This document shows positions 16,871 through 25,063 of a stretch of DNA of 36,695 nt, piece after piece. The position numbers and the translations under genes are program-made. The stretch spans positions 1-36,695 of the forward strand of contig JAKVCU010000068.1 of the NCBI GenBank assembly GCA_022448955.1, read 5' to 3'. This DNA comes from Saprospiraceae bacterium (GTDB lineage Bacteria; Bacteroidota; Bacteroidia; Chitinophagales; Saprospiraceae). Every line of letters begins with the position of its first letter. Position 1 is the first letter of the stretch. The notes beneath the pieces were generated by a model. That model saw nothing but the letters and a program-made list of their open reading frames with translations, was not told the origin of the DNA and did no database searches.

Positions 16871-16893
16871 TACAGCCAAAGCATTCCCAATCA

Positions 16894-17577
16894 ATGAAAA
16901 AGCCTTTAATCGTTGGAATCACAGGTGGAAGTGGTTCTGGAAAAACGACCTTTATCAACCAATTGCGCTCTAGATTTCCTAAGGACGCTATTTGTGTTGT
17001 ATCACAGGATGATTATTATCGCCCGAAAAAAGATCAAGAGGTGGATGACCAAGGGATAACTAATTTTGATCTGCCTAAATCCATTAACAAAAAGGAATTT
17101 GTCCAAGATCTTAAACAACTGATCGATGGGAGGGTCGTTTGCCGTCCAGAATATACCTTTAACAATGATCAGGTTAAACCTAAAATGCTGACATTCAAGC
17201 CTTCTCCAATCATTATTGTGGAAGGAATCTTTGTTTTTCACTTTAAAAAGGTAAGGAATCTGTTAGATTTGAAAGTTTTCTTACACGCAAAGGAAAACCT
17301 TAAAGTCATTAGGAGGATTAAACGCGATCAAATTGAGCGTAACTATCCGCTAGATGATGTGCTCTACCGCTATGAACATCATGTACTTCCGACCTTTGAA
17401 AAGTACATCAAACCATATATGGAGGAAGCTGATCTCATCGTTAATAACAATAGCCAGTTTGATATGGGATTGGAAGTATTGTCTGGCTTTGTAGAAAATT
17501 ATATTCGAAATTATTCTCAATATCAGCCGAATATTCCTCAAACAGGTTCAGCGCCTCCATCTGCTAGTTTACCCTAG
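16894..17577 (+). CDS. udk: Uridine kinase
   Basis: Phosphorylates uridine and cytidine to UMP and CMP in pyrimidine salvage. Residues 1-227 start at the ATG at 16894 (MKKPLIVGITGG); the frame extends to a TTG at 16858, but those residues cover the promoter. The P-loop GGSGSGKTT is at about 11-19. SQDDYYRPK follows, and then INFD-like ITNFDLP, RPEYTF, the base-binding IIVEGIFVF, and lid residues RRIKRDQIERNYP. The usual length is about 205-215; the extra C-terminal tail (QTGSAPPSASLP) is low complexity and overlaps a hairpin terminator. Divergent to nupC across 227 bases, so the two genes could share regulation. Confidence 0.95.
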   Translation: MKKPLIVGITGGSGSGKTTFINQLRSRFPKDAICVVSQDDYYRPKKDQEVDDQGITNFDLPKSINKKEFVQDLKQLIDGRVVCRPEYTFNNDQVKPKMLTFKPSPIIIVEGIFVFHFKKVRNLLDLKVFLHAKENLKVIRRIKRDQIERNYPLDDVLYRYEHHVLPTFEKYIKPYMEEADLIVNNNSQFDMGLEVLSGFVENYIRNYSQYQPNIPQTGSAPPSASLP

Positions 17578-17587
17578 TAGCGGAGGC
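17553..17587. terminator. Shared hairpin between convergent udk and Lacal_2735 genes
   Basis: GCCTCC at 17553-17558 pairs with GGAGGC at 17582-17587, and an inner CTAG (17564-17567) pairs with CTAG (17574-17577), with a small internal bulge. The inner right arm includes the udk stop codon. The hairpin overlaps the last eight codons of udk. It is more GC-rich than its surroundings. T-runs are weak on the plus strand. Confidence 0.5.
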
Positions 17588-17593
17588 AGCACA

Positions 17594-17770
17594 CTATGCT
17601 TTCTTTTGTAAATCTTCAATTTTCTGTTGAATTTTTTCTGCTTCTTCGATCTTGACAGCATATGCTTTTAGATCGCCGCTACGCTGTATCCGCATAGCTT
17701 CTTCCATAATACGTTGATAGGCTGACTTCAACTTGTCAACAGGATCTTTCTTTTTAAATAATCCGAACAT
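17594..17770 (-). CDS. Lacal_2735-type small protein (DUF6435-like)
   Basis: A 58-residue protein, MFGLFKKKDPVDKLK at its start and IEDLQKKA at its end. The composition and the MFGLFKKK opening match the small Lacal_2735 family common in Bacteroidota; the name comes from memory of that family. It is strongly charged, and predicted to be one long helix or coiled coil (Lys/Glu/Gln-rich, EEAEKIQQKIEDLQ). No function is established to my knowledge. It is below many gene-calling thresholds. It is the last gene of the minus-strand group that follows ccmF and ends 17 bases from the convergent udk stop. The start is the only ATG giving the MFGLFKKK N-terminus. Confidence 0.75.
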   Translation of the reverse strand: MFGLFKKKDPVDKLKSAYQRIMEEAMRIQRSGDLKAYAVKIEEAEKIQQKIEDLQKKA

Positions 17771-17817
17771 ATGTTTTTATATTTATTACAGACTTAACAG
17801 ACGGTAATACAGAAGGT

Positions 17818-18099
17818 TTATATAATTACCTCAAATTCATCTAAAGCATCTCCCTGCATTCTTTTTGCTAGACTATTTGTACGAGTGATATTCATTGCTT
17901 GAAAATGCTGACTCACTTCTTCAATAAAAGTAGCATCCACTAGATCGCGAATATCTTGCTCTTTTTCAATACCATCGCCCGTTCTAAATTTGTAGGTTTG
18001 TTCAAAAAGGCCTGTTTCAAACTTGACACTGAACTTATTATCCATTTTGAAGATGGTAATCTTAAAGATGGGGTGCTCTATGTAACCTGTAATTCTCAT
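17818..18099 (-). CDS. Conserved 93-residue hypothetical protein
   Basis: A small protein without signal peptide or membrane segment, so probably cytoplasmic. It begins MRITGYIEHPIFKITIFKMD, continues with KFSVKFETGLFEQTYKFR and ends in LDEFEVII. I recall similar proteins in other Bacteroidota next to DUF2520 genes, but know no function. Its predicted make-up is an N-terminal beta-rich half (about 1-42) and a helical C-terminal half (about 47-85). It starts 13 bases after the DUF2520 stop codon, which argues for cotranscription and possibly a shared role. Confidence 0.7.
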   Translation of the reverse strand: MRITGYIEHPIFKITIFKMDNKFSVKFETGLFEQTYKFRTGDGIEKEQDIRDLVDATFIEEVSQHFQAMNITRTNSLAKRMQGDALDEFEVII

Positions 18100-18112
18100 A
18101 TGATTATAGTAC

Positions 18113-18898
18113 TTATTTTGAATTCATATTAGGAATTAATCGACTGATTAATTGATAAACCTCTGCAAAGGAAGGATAGTTTTCCAAAAAGGCTAAATGT
18201 CGGTCTATTGTATTTTGATCATCTCTGATGGCAGGGCCAGTTTGCATCTTTTGGGGAGGCTGATCTTTGATCTTTTCAACGGTTTCTTGGATTAATGGTA
18301 GGAGCAATTCAAATGGAACATTTGCATCCTTGGTTATCTCACTTCCTACATGAAATAGATAATTGGAAAAATTATTAACGAAGACTGCAGCAATATGTAA
18401 GACCGCCCTTTGTTGGTCATCGATGTAAGCGACTTGATGGCTTATTCTTCGACCTAGTTGATACAGATTTTCAGCATCTTCTTGTAGGTTGGCATGTACG
18501 CAAATAGGCACTTTCGTGAAATCTGTCTTTTTGTCTTTCGACAAACTTTGTAATGGATAAAAAATACCCTTGCGCAAGAAATGTGCATCAAATATGGTAG
18601 AAGGTGTTGCCCCAGAGGTATGCACGATCATTACATTTGGCGAAAGCCGAAGTACTAGCTGCTGACTTACTGCTGCAATGGCTTGATCACTTACTGCAAT
18701 AATGTATAAATCACTGTGCTGATCAATGGATTGAAGATCATTAATTGCCTGACCATCGAGAGAATCCGCAAGTTGAATTGCCTTTTCAAGCTTTCTGCTA
18801 AAGACTTGCTTGATTTCTAAGCCAGCTATCTTTAGGGCATGGCCCAAATGCCATGCCATATTTCCTGCACCAATGATTACAATGGATTGGATATTCAT
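18113..18898 (-). CDS. Rossmann-fold DUF2520 protein (ProC/F420 oxidoreductase-like)
   Basis: A 261-residue dinucleotide-binding protein. The N-terminal Rossmann motif IVIIGAGNMAWHLG is at about 6-19 and resembles pyrroline-5-carboxylate reductase. The C-terminal DUF2520 helical domain contains the typical VFVNNFSNYLFHVG segment and PLIQETVEKI. The reaction is unknown; an NAD(P)-dependent oxidoreductase is likely. The start at 18898 overlaps the ccmF stop as TAATG, so the genes are translationally coupled. The frame is open up to 18940, but the earlier Met lies in the ccmF coding tail and would displace the Rossmann strand. In Bacteroidota this gene is often found near ccm or envelope genes. 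Confidence 0.88.
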   Translation of the reverse strand: MNIQSIVIIGAGNMAWHLGHALKIAGLEIKQVFSRKLEKAIQLADSLDGQAINDLQSIDQHSDLYIIAVSDQAIAAVSQQLVLRLSPNVMIVHTSGATPSTIFDAHFLRKGIFYPLQSLSKDKKTDFTKVPICVHANLQEDAENLYQLGRRISHQVAYIDDQQRAVLHIAAVFVNNFSNYLFHVGSEITKDANVPFELLLPLIQETVEKIKDQPPQKMQTGPAIRDDQNTIDRHLAFLENYPSFAEVYQLISRLIPNMNSK

Positions 18899-21774
18899 TA
18901 AACCGATTCCACTATTTTGGGCTGCGACATTCTGTTCCACATCCCTAGTAATAATCCTATCATCATAAAAACAGAACCTGCCCAGAATAAGTTGATTCCA
19001 GGGAATTCTATAGCTTCTAAAACGATATAATCTGATCGTAATGAGTTCGTTGCTAATTCAACTGGTACACTATTAATAACCTTTGGTGCTGTTTGTGCCA
19101 CCAACATTTGCATGGTACCTTCCGTTGGGTTGACACCTACAAAGCGGAAGTGCGTTCCCGTTTCTTTGATCTCATATTTTAATTGATAAGGCTTATTATC
19201 GCGGATGAAATACATTGGTTTTGCTACGAAAGTATCACCATTCACATTTTCAACCTCCATAATAGCGCTGATCGCAATATCACCTTCTTTTTCTTCATAG
19301 GAAGGATGCTCAGGTGTTTTGTCTACACCTACAAATCGAATCTTTTGATTACCTATTTGTATTTCAGCACCTTGTTTGAAGTTAAATTCTTGATAGTTCA
19401 GATCTTGCTCAATAGTTAAGACTTGATCCAGAATATCTTGACTTAATCTAATCTTTGCACTCAGTTCGTTCATCTGCACTGGATAGCTATATAGCAGCTG
19501 TTCTCTAAGTACAAGAATAGGTTCTACTTCAAATACTTCATCAATGTCATCTCTACGAATACGAAGTTTGGCACCAATACTTACATCACCTAGTTCAGGC
19601 TTGTAGTCAGGATGCCTAGCATTTTCTGATACAGAAAGGACTTCGATGTCGTATCTTTTCACTACGAAAGTATCTTGGTCTTTAATCGGAACGGTATCTA
19701 AGAAAACATTCGTTTGCTGAAGTTCTGTAGTGATCAATTTATATTTTAAGCTATCTTCTCTTTCTTGACGATATTCTGCATCCATTTCTACCTGCGGTAG
19801 AGAAGCAATATGGGTAAAAATATCTCTATTCCAATATCTTTTGGTAGATGGATTAGACGCGGCAATCTTTGTGAATGATTTGTCGTAAAGGATATTGGGA
19901 TAAAGGTTAAAGGCTTCAATCACTTTTCCGCTTTCATCTTTTCTTTTATAATTAACCGTATAGGTGCGCGTGAAGGTATTCAAGGTATCTTCTGTATAGG
20001 TTACCTCATACTCCTTCATAATCATAGGAGAGTTCTTAAACAATAAAATGTTATTGCGTAGACTTTCTTCTGAAGCCCCTTCAATCAATCCATCCATGAT
20101 AAATGGATTAGAAGAAATGAAATTCTTATTCAAACCAGAAGCCAAAATACCCACAATCATGATACCAAAACCAAGGTGAGCAACACCAGAAGCACCAGCC
20201 TTCATATTGCCTTTCATAAAGAAAATAATATAATCTAGGTTGGATACCACCGCAAACATTCCCGCAAATAGCAAGACTTTGTATTGCCAAGCTTCTGCTT
20301 CAATCCATAATAAAGTTAAGAAACTCATAACTGCTGCACCTACTAATGCAATACCTGATCTTGTTAAAAATTTAGGCATTTGTTTCGCCCAATTCACTCC
20401 TCTATACCTCAAGTATTGTGAGACTCCAGACAAGAATGCAATGAATATAGCGATCCAAATTTGGTATTTATTATAATGAGGAACTGGATCGGTAATCACA
20501 CTACCTTCATAAACTGGATCAAAAAACTGTACGATTTTATTATAAACAGGCAAGGAAGTCGAAGCTGTGATAATCAAACCTGAGAATAGTAAGACCAAAG
20601 TACCGATGAACATCCAAAATTCTCTGGATGGAGTTGCTTCCTCTTTTTTCGGCCCAGGAATTTGCTGGTAGTTTACCGCTAACAAAACTATAGAGAGGAG
20701 CGAATAGGCTGCTATGAAAAGGATCAACTGCGTCTCAAGTCCCATTTCCGTAAAGGCGTGTACTGAAGTTTCGCCTAATACACCACTTCGAGTTAAGAAA
20801 GTGGAGTAAACGATAAATAGGAAGGTCAGTAGGTAATAGATATAGGTACTACGAATAGAGTAATTCGTATTCTTGGCAATAAGATTGGTATGAATACCAG
20901 CAATTAGAATTAGCCAAGGCACCAATGACATATTTTCAACTGGATCCCATGCCCAGTAACCCCCGAAACTTAATGCTTCGTATGCCCAAGCACCACCCAT
21001 AAGGATACCTGTGCCCAAGATGAAACCACTAAATAATGCCCAAGGCAGTGCGGGTTTAAGCCATCCTTTGTGCTCTTTTGTCCAAAGACCAGCAATAGCA
21101 AAACAAAAAGGAATCGCCGTAGATGCAAAACCCAAGAATAGCGTAGGGGGGTGGATGGTCATCCAATAATTTTGCAAGAGCGGATTCAGACCAGTCCCCT
21201 TAATAAGACTTACATAATCGGCATTCGCAAAAATTGGGGCATCAACCATATCCCTTAACAACATCAATGGACTACTACCAACGCGGGCAGGCTCATCTCC
21301 AAAACCAAGATAAACCCCCAAAATCATAGACCCAATAAATAACTGAATACTAGCTAGCGTCGCCAATACAGGAGCTTCCCACTTTTTAGCAGTACCAATT
21401 AATATGAAACCAAGTACAATGTGCCAAAACATCCATAGCAAAAAACTACCTTCCTGACCTTCCCAAAAGGCTGAGAAGATATATTTCATCGGTAAATCTT
21501 CCGATACATGGGCTTGAACATACTGATATTCATAGTATTGGTTGACCATGACATAAAAGATTACACCAATTACCGCGAATATGCCTATCCCATGAGTGAT
21601 AAAGGCAAAACGCCCCAAATTCCGCCAAGACTCATATTCTTCCGTATCTCGTTTTTGCGTAGCAAAATAGTAGGAAAGAATAGCTAGGATACTAGCCGCA
21701 AAACTTAAGAACATGGCTAATTGCCCAATTTTGCCAGGTAGTAAATGTTCGCCGATGTATTGAATGTCTTCCAT
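18898..21774 (-). CDS. ccmF: Cytochrome c biogenesis protein CcmF/CcsA-type heme lyase
   Basis: A 958-residue inner-membrane protein that, in system I, joins heme delivered by CcmE to apocytochrome c. It has many membrane helices. The tryptophan-rich heme-handling motif GGYWAWDPVENMSLVPWL is near residue 275, preceded by MTIHPPTLFLGF (a conserved His segment), and a further conserved FLTRSGVLGETSVHAFT block. A large periplasmic domain (about 590-920) precedes a final helix. The length is somewhat above the Proteobacterial CcmF (about 650) because of this extended C-terminal domain, which is common in Bacteroidota. It follows ccmE with 94 bases in between, and overlaps the DUF2520 gene. CcmA, B, C, G and H are not in the window. 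Confidence 0.93.
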   Translation of the reverse strand: MEDIQYIGEHLLPGKIGQLAMFLSFAASILAILSYYFATQKRDTEEYESWRNLGRFAFITHGIGIFAVIGVIFYVMVNQYYEYQYVQAHVSEDLPMKYIFSAFWEGQEGSFLLWMFWHIVLGFILIGTAKKWEAPVLATLASIQLFIGSMILGVYLGFGDEPARVGSSPLMLLRDMVDAPIFANADYVSLIKGTGLNPLLQNYWMTIHPPTLFLGFASTAIPFCFAIAGLWTKEHKGWLKPALPWALFSGFILGTGILMGGAWAYEALSFGGYWAWDPVENMSLVPWLILIAGIHTNLIAKNTNYSIRSTYIYYLLTFLFIVYSTFLTRSGVLGETSVHAFTEMGLETQLILFIAAYSLLSIVLLAVNYQQIPGPKKEEATPSREFWMFIGTLVLLFSGLIITASTSLPVYNKIVQFFDPVYEGSVITDPVPHYNKYQIWIAIFIAFLSGVSQYLRYRGVNWAKQMPKFLTRSGIALVGAAVMSFLTLLWIEAEAWQYKVLLFAGMFAVVSNLDYIIFFMKGNMKAGASGVAHLGFGIMIVGILASGLNKNFISSNPFIMDGLIEGASEESLRNNILLFKNSPMIMKEYEVTYTEDTLNTFTRTYTVNYKRKDESGKVIEAFNLYPNILYDKSFTKIAASNPSTKRYWNRDIFTHIASLPQVEMDAEYRQEREDSLKYKLITTELQQTNVFLDTVPIKDQDTFVVKRYDIEVLSVSENARHPDYKPELGDVSIGAKLRIRRDDIDEVFEVEPILVLREQLLYSYPVQMNELSAKIRLSQDILDQVLTIEQDLNYQEFNFKQGAEIQIGNQKIRFVGVDKTPEHPSYEEKEGDIAISAIMEVENVNGDTFVAKPMYFIRDNKPYQLKYEIKETGTHFRFVGVNPTEGTMQMLVAQTAPKVINSVPVELATNSLRSDYIVLEAIEFPGINLFWAGSVFMMIGLLLGMWNRMSQPKIVESV

Positions 21775-21780
21775 GAATTG

Positions 21781-21852
21781 TTGTTAGTCCGCCAAATGCG
21801 GATGGTTGCTCGTTGCTCGCTGTTGGTTCAGAGATTATATTAATAACCAACA
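21781..21852. repeat. REP-like intergenic element between ccmE and ccmF
   Basis: This 94-base gap holds dense structure: the inverted repeat TCCGC CAAAT GCGGA (21788-21802), two tandem copies of TTGCTCG (21806-21812 and 21813-21819), and a perfect 8-base inverted repeat TGTTGGTT (21821-21828) with AACCAACA (21845-21852). The composition differs from normal spacer and resembles short dispersed repeats. With only one copy in the window, dispersal cannot be confirmed. Confidence 0.45.
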
Positions 21853-21868
21853 ACCAATAACTAAAAGG

Positions 21869-22270
21869 TTACCCTTGACGTTCTTCGCCTTTAATATAGA
21901 TTTCTTCGTCTTTATATTTCGATGGGCATTTCATAAGCATATCACTGGCATGAAACTCATCCCCCTTCATCTTTCCTGTTAGTACAATTTGCTCAGACAG
22001 CTCAAAGTCTTGTGGTTTTTCTTGGAATAGCACAACTTTTTTTTCTTGGCCATCTGTGTCACGGACATAAAAACTGAAATAATTGGGATCTTTTTCAGGA
22101 TTGTAGTACATCTCTTTGTCCTTCGCTAATTGACCGACTACTTTTACTTTACCATTAGCGACTAATGCTTGTGAGAAGGTAGAGTAAGTACTCATATCTT
22201 TTCCAGCATTAATAAACAAGCCGATAGCAACAGCTACCATAATAATGGCGATGATATAAATCTTTTTCAT
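21869..22270 (-). CDS. ccmE: Cytochrome c maturation heme chaperone CcmE, CxxxY variant
   Basis: A 133-residue periplasmic heme chaperone with one N-terminal helix (KKIYIIAIIMVAVAIGLFI) and an OB-fold (about 35-115). In classical CcmE a His in HxxNY binds heme covalently; here the equivalent motif reads CPSKY (Cys115, Tyr119), the CxxxY form known in some bacteria and archaea, where Cys replaces His. The segment GKVKVVGQLAKD and the late VLTGKMKGDEFHASDMLMKC fit the family. It is the first gene of the ccmE-ccmF group and is preceded by a TAAATTTG box. The basis for heme attachment by Cys is family knowledge, not seen directly. Confidence 0.92.
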   Translation of the reverse strand: MKKIYIIAIIMVAVAIGLFINAGKDMSTYSTFSQALVANGKVKVVGQLAKDKEMYYNPEKDPNYFSFYVRDTDGQEKKVVLFQEKPQDFELSEQIVLTGKMKGDEFHASDMLMKCPSKYKDEEIYIKGEERQG

Positions 22271-22563
22271 AACACTTATTTATTAGTCTAACAAATTTAA
22301 GCACTACTTGATTGCTATGTCCAGTAAAGCACCGTCAAAATGTTGTCATAACTGATTTGTACCGCATTTTACGTGGGATAAGCAGACCACTTTTGTCAAT
22401 TGAGTGTAATCAAGCAGAAAATTGACTGTTTGGTTTCCTCTTTCGATAATTTTCAGGCTACTGTTTTAACCAAGCGATTCATTTAAAGCAGGCAAAATTA
22501 ATAAAAGACTTTAAAGCAATCGAAAGTTTTTTGCGGAATGCTAAGGTACAATCTTTGGAGGAT
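22271..22563. other. 293-base spacer between ccmE and the nitrilase gene
   Basis: I see no gene here. It contains the ccmE promoter box at its left end. The right part, next to the nitrilase stop codon, is AT-rich without a clear hairpin. Both neighbours are on the minus strand, so this region must separate the nitrilase and ccm transcription units. Confidence 0.4.
22292..22299 (-). promoter_or_regulatory. Candidate -7 box for ccmE
   Basis: Read on the minus strand, TAAATTTG matches TAnnTTTG exactly and lies 21 bases upstream of the ccmE ATG at 22270, giving an expected leader of about 15 bases. The -33 TTTG element is not evident. Confidence 0.45.
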
Positions 22564-23493
22564 TTACAATTGCCTTCTTTTATCGATTTCAAAGGAAAAA
22601 ATATCTGGACGATTATAATGACCTGCGGTGTCTAAGTTTAATTTTTCTTGAATGGTATTTTTTAAGTTTGGTAAATCACAGTAATATATGTCTTCTGTTT
22701 CTAATTGTGGAGGAAGTATAAATTGTCCATCTGGCCCAATGACACAACTTCCCCCATTCATGAGGTAGGTTTCTGGCTTTTCAGCCAAATGAGTAGGGAG
22801 CTCTAATACTGATGGAATATCTGATGCTTGCATAATTTGCCCAACAGCTACCACAAAGCATCTCCCTTCGAAAGCATAATGTCTGCTTGCTAATTGATGT
22901 GCTTCGTTCACTGCAGGCCAAAGTGCAAAATGTAGCTGCTCACCTTCTAGGTGTAAGGATTGCCTAGTTAATGGCATCCAGTGTTCCCAGCAAATCAAAG
23001 CACCTATCTTTCCCTCAGGTGTTTCTACTGTTTTTAATCCGTGACCATCCCCTAAACCATAAAGCAACTTTTCGGTATAAGTCGGCATTAATTTTCGGTG
23101 ATGTAATAAAAGCTCTCCTTTGGGATCAATGATGAAAAGACTGTTAAAAATCGTTCCATTGCCAGCCCCTTTAGCAATCACTTCATTTGCGCCGAACAAT
23201 AGGTATACCTGATGTGCTGCTGCAAGCTCTTTCATTTTTGCCATGGCAGGGCCATTGGCATCGAAGCCATTTTCGTACATCTGTTGAAAGACTTGCTTTG
23301 TAGGGCCATGGTTCCAAAGCGCGATATTCGGGCAGTGATCTAACCAGGCAGGGTAACCAGTGAAGTAGGTTTCTCCAAAAGCGATGATATCCGCACTTTC
23401 TTGTACCGCTTCTACCATCAGTTTTTCCGCTTTCGCTAAACTAGCCTCGAGGTCAAAATAAACAGGGCGATGCTGGACAATGGCTATCTTCAT
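22564..23493 (-). CDS. Nitrilase (carbon-nitrogen hydrolase family, nitrilase branch)
   Basis: Hydrolyses a nitrile to a carboxylate and ammonia, or a related C-N bond, in the cytoplasm. The 309 residues carry the full Glu-Lys-Cys triad: Glu41 in FGETYFTGYP, Lys134 in HHRKLMPTYTEK, Cys168 in GALICWEHWMPL. The CWEHWMP context is the hallmark of true nitrilases, not amidases or biotinidases. YAFEGRCFVVAVGQ is also typical. There is no signal peptide. It starts 2 bases after the stop codon of the secreted CGC-motif protein and appears to be the third gene of a tight three-gene unit. The substrate (aliphatic, aromatic or cyanide) cannot be told. Confidence 0.92.
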   Translation of the reverse strand: MKIAIVQHRPVYFDLEASLAKAEKLMVEAVQESADIIAFGETYFTGYPAWLDHCPNIALWNHGPTKQVFQQMYENGFDANGPAMAKMKELAAAHQVYLLFGANEVIAKGAGNGTIFNSLFIIDPKGELLLHHRKLMPTYTEKLLYGLGDGHGLKTVETPEGKIGALICWEHWMPLTRQSLHLEGEQLHFALWPAVNEAHQLASRHYAFEGRCFVVAVGQIMQASDIPSVLELPTHLAEKPETYLMNGGSCVIGPDGQFILPPQLETEDIYYCDLPNLKNTIQEKLNLDTAGHYNRPDIFSFEIDKRRQL

Positions 23494-23495
23494 AA

Positions 23496-24260
23496 CTAAT
23501 CGATTACAAAATTTACTTTGTCAACCCCCGTATTGCCTGTTTTTGCATCATAGGCATAAACAATAATTTCTATAGGACCAGTCTGAGTCATTGGAATTAT
23601 TCCTTCAAAGATATTGACCGTATCTGTGATTTCCATCGGGTAAGTCCCAACCAATTGATCTTTTTGATAAACCATAGCTTTGACCTCCATATCACTGCCA
23701 TCCCAAAGGCCACCATCAGAAATAGTACAACCACACATCATGACGATATTGGCTCTAACCTTCAATTCGCCTTTCGGCAAATCTTCCTTAGAAATAAAAC
23801 GATGAGTATGCGGATCCAGAATATCGATGATAAAGCCAGGGATTTCTATAATAATACCATCTCCATCAATATGTTTTCCTGGTATAGCCCAGATTTGTGT
23901 GCTTGCTAATATTTTTGCTTGGCGATTGGCGTAAGGACTTATAACTTCAATGGTAATGAATTGTGGTTTGTTTAGCTTTAATTCAGCAACAAATTTGGCG
24001 GAAGCTTCATCCGAAATTTGGGTGTATCGATCCTTGCTTTCCCTCATTATTTTATTGGTATTGCCAGTACTACCTTCTGCCATACCTTGAGCAAGAATAG
24101 TTCCATTGTCTGCATTCCTAACAATGATCATTGCGCCACCAATAGAAGTACCAATAAATTTGGCATCCTTTGCCTTTGCACGGATAGTGATGTTCGTATT
24201 GGTTTGGCTAAAAGCCGAAAATCCTATGAAAATTGATAAAATGAATAAGGTGATTTTCAT
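23496..24260 (-). CDS. Secreted protein with CGC motif, unknown function, in nitrilase operon
   Basis: A 254-residue protein with a signal peptide (MKITLFILSIFIGFSAFSQ). I do not recognise a named family, although the segment MMCGCTISDGGLWDGSDMEV (residues 174-193) resembles one I have seen in other secreted bacterial proteins. Cys176 and Cys178 form CGC, with His151 and His153 (DPHTHRF) nearby: a possible metal site, not proven. The rest looks like two beta-rich Ig-like domains, with the C-terminal one (IEIIVYAYDAKTGNTGVD) conserved in style. The start is set at 24260, since the frame upstream to 24296 overlaps the barrel gene and lacks a signal. It follows that gene's stop by one base (TAAAATG). 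Confidence 0.75.
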   Translation of the reverse strand: MKITLFILSIFIGFSAFSQTNTNITIRAKAKDAKFIGTSIGGAMIIVRNADNGTILAQGMAEGSTGNTNKIMRESKDRYTQISDEASAKFVAELKLNKPQFITIEVISPYANRQAKILASTQIWAIPGKHIDGDGIIIEIPGFIIDILDPHTHRFISKEDLPKGELKVRANIVMMCGCTISDGGLWDGSDMEVKAMVYQKDQLVGTYPMEITDTVNIFEGIIPMTQTGPIEIIVYAYDAKTGNTGVDKVNFVID

Positions 24261-24261
24261 T

Positions 24262-24972
24262 TTAGTAGTCGGATTGTTGTTTAATTTTAAAGGCAACTCT
24301 TAAGCCTAAAGAGAACAAACTTCGGTTAAGGCTATTATCTTTTAACATCCCTCTGAACCAATATTGGAAAGTGGGTTGTACGACCATGGCATATTGTTCG
24401 CTAAACGACTTCTCCCAACCCAATGCAGATTGGAAACCGAGGTTGAAACCATTGTAATTGTTGTTATCTTGACTCTCTATTTCACTACTTTGAGAATCAC
24501 CAAAGTAATAAACAGTTTCGATTTTATTATTGATATTATAACTAGCAGTTGCACCGAACATGAAGAAAAACTCGTCCGTATCGCTCACTTCTTGATAAAA
24601 TTGGATATCCATGGGTAATTCAATGTAGGTAGATTGATAAATCATTCGCCAATCATCTGCATTGTTTGGATTAGGCTGATCGAAGGGGATGCTATCTCTA
24701 ATGGTTTGATAGCCTGAATTCATATAGTTAAGTCCTAATTGAAAACCAAGTTTTTCACTTCTCCAATTGGCAAATACACCTCCAGTATAGGAAAATTTCC
24801 AAGTCTCATTATTAGTGATACGAATGACTTGTTCTTCTGAAAGATTATCAAAAGCGATGAGACGTGCATTCGAATAATTGGGAAATACACTTATTCCGTA
24901 TCCGAATCTAGATTGTCCACTGGCTGCAGTCGCTAAACAAAGGCCAACAAAAAGCAAAATAGTTTCTCTCAT
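24262..24972 (-). CDS. Outer-membrane beta-barrel protein (PorT-like)
   Basis: A 236-residue protein with a signal peptide (MRETILLFVGLCLATAASGQ) followed by alternating aromatic/polar strands typical of the outer-membrane beta-barrel family in Bacteroidota: FGYGISVFPNYSNAR, KLGFQLGLNYMNSGYQ, TYIELPMDIQFYQ, FNLGFQSALGWEKSF and a last strand FSLGLRVAFKIK. Basic residues near the end (IKQQSDY) are normal. No size-specific pore function can be given. It is first in the three-gene unit with the CGC-motif protein and nitrilase, with intergenic distances of only 1-3 bases, so an uptake or anchoring role in the same process is a reasonable inference. Confidence 0.82.
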   Translation of the reverse strand: MRETILLFVGLCLATAASGQSRFGYGISVFPNYSNARLIAFDNLSEEQVIRITNNETWKFSYTGGVFANWRSEKLGFQLGLNYMNSGYQTIRDSIPFDQPNPNNADDWRMIYQSTYIELPMDIQFYQEVSDTDEFFFMFGATASYNINNKIETVYYFGDSQSSEIESQDNNNYNGFNLGFQSALGWEKSFSEQYAMVVQPTFQYWFRGMLKDNSLNRSLFSLGLRVAFKIKQQSDY

Positions 24973-25063
24973 ATTTCAAAATTTAACACGAAGCAAATGA
25001 ATGAAATTCGTTGGTCTTTACGATTGCTTCTTGTCCTATAACGATACATACCATTTATTATTT

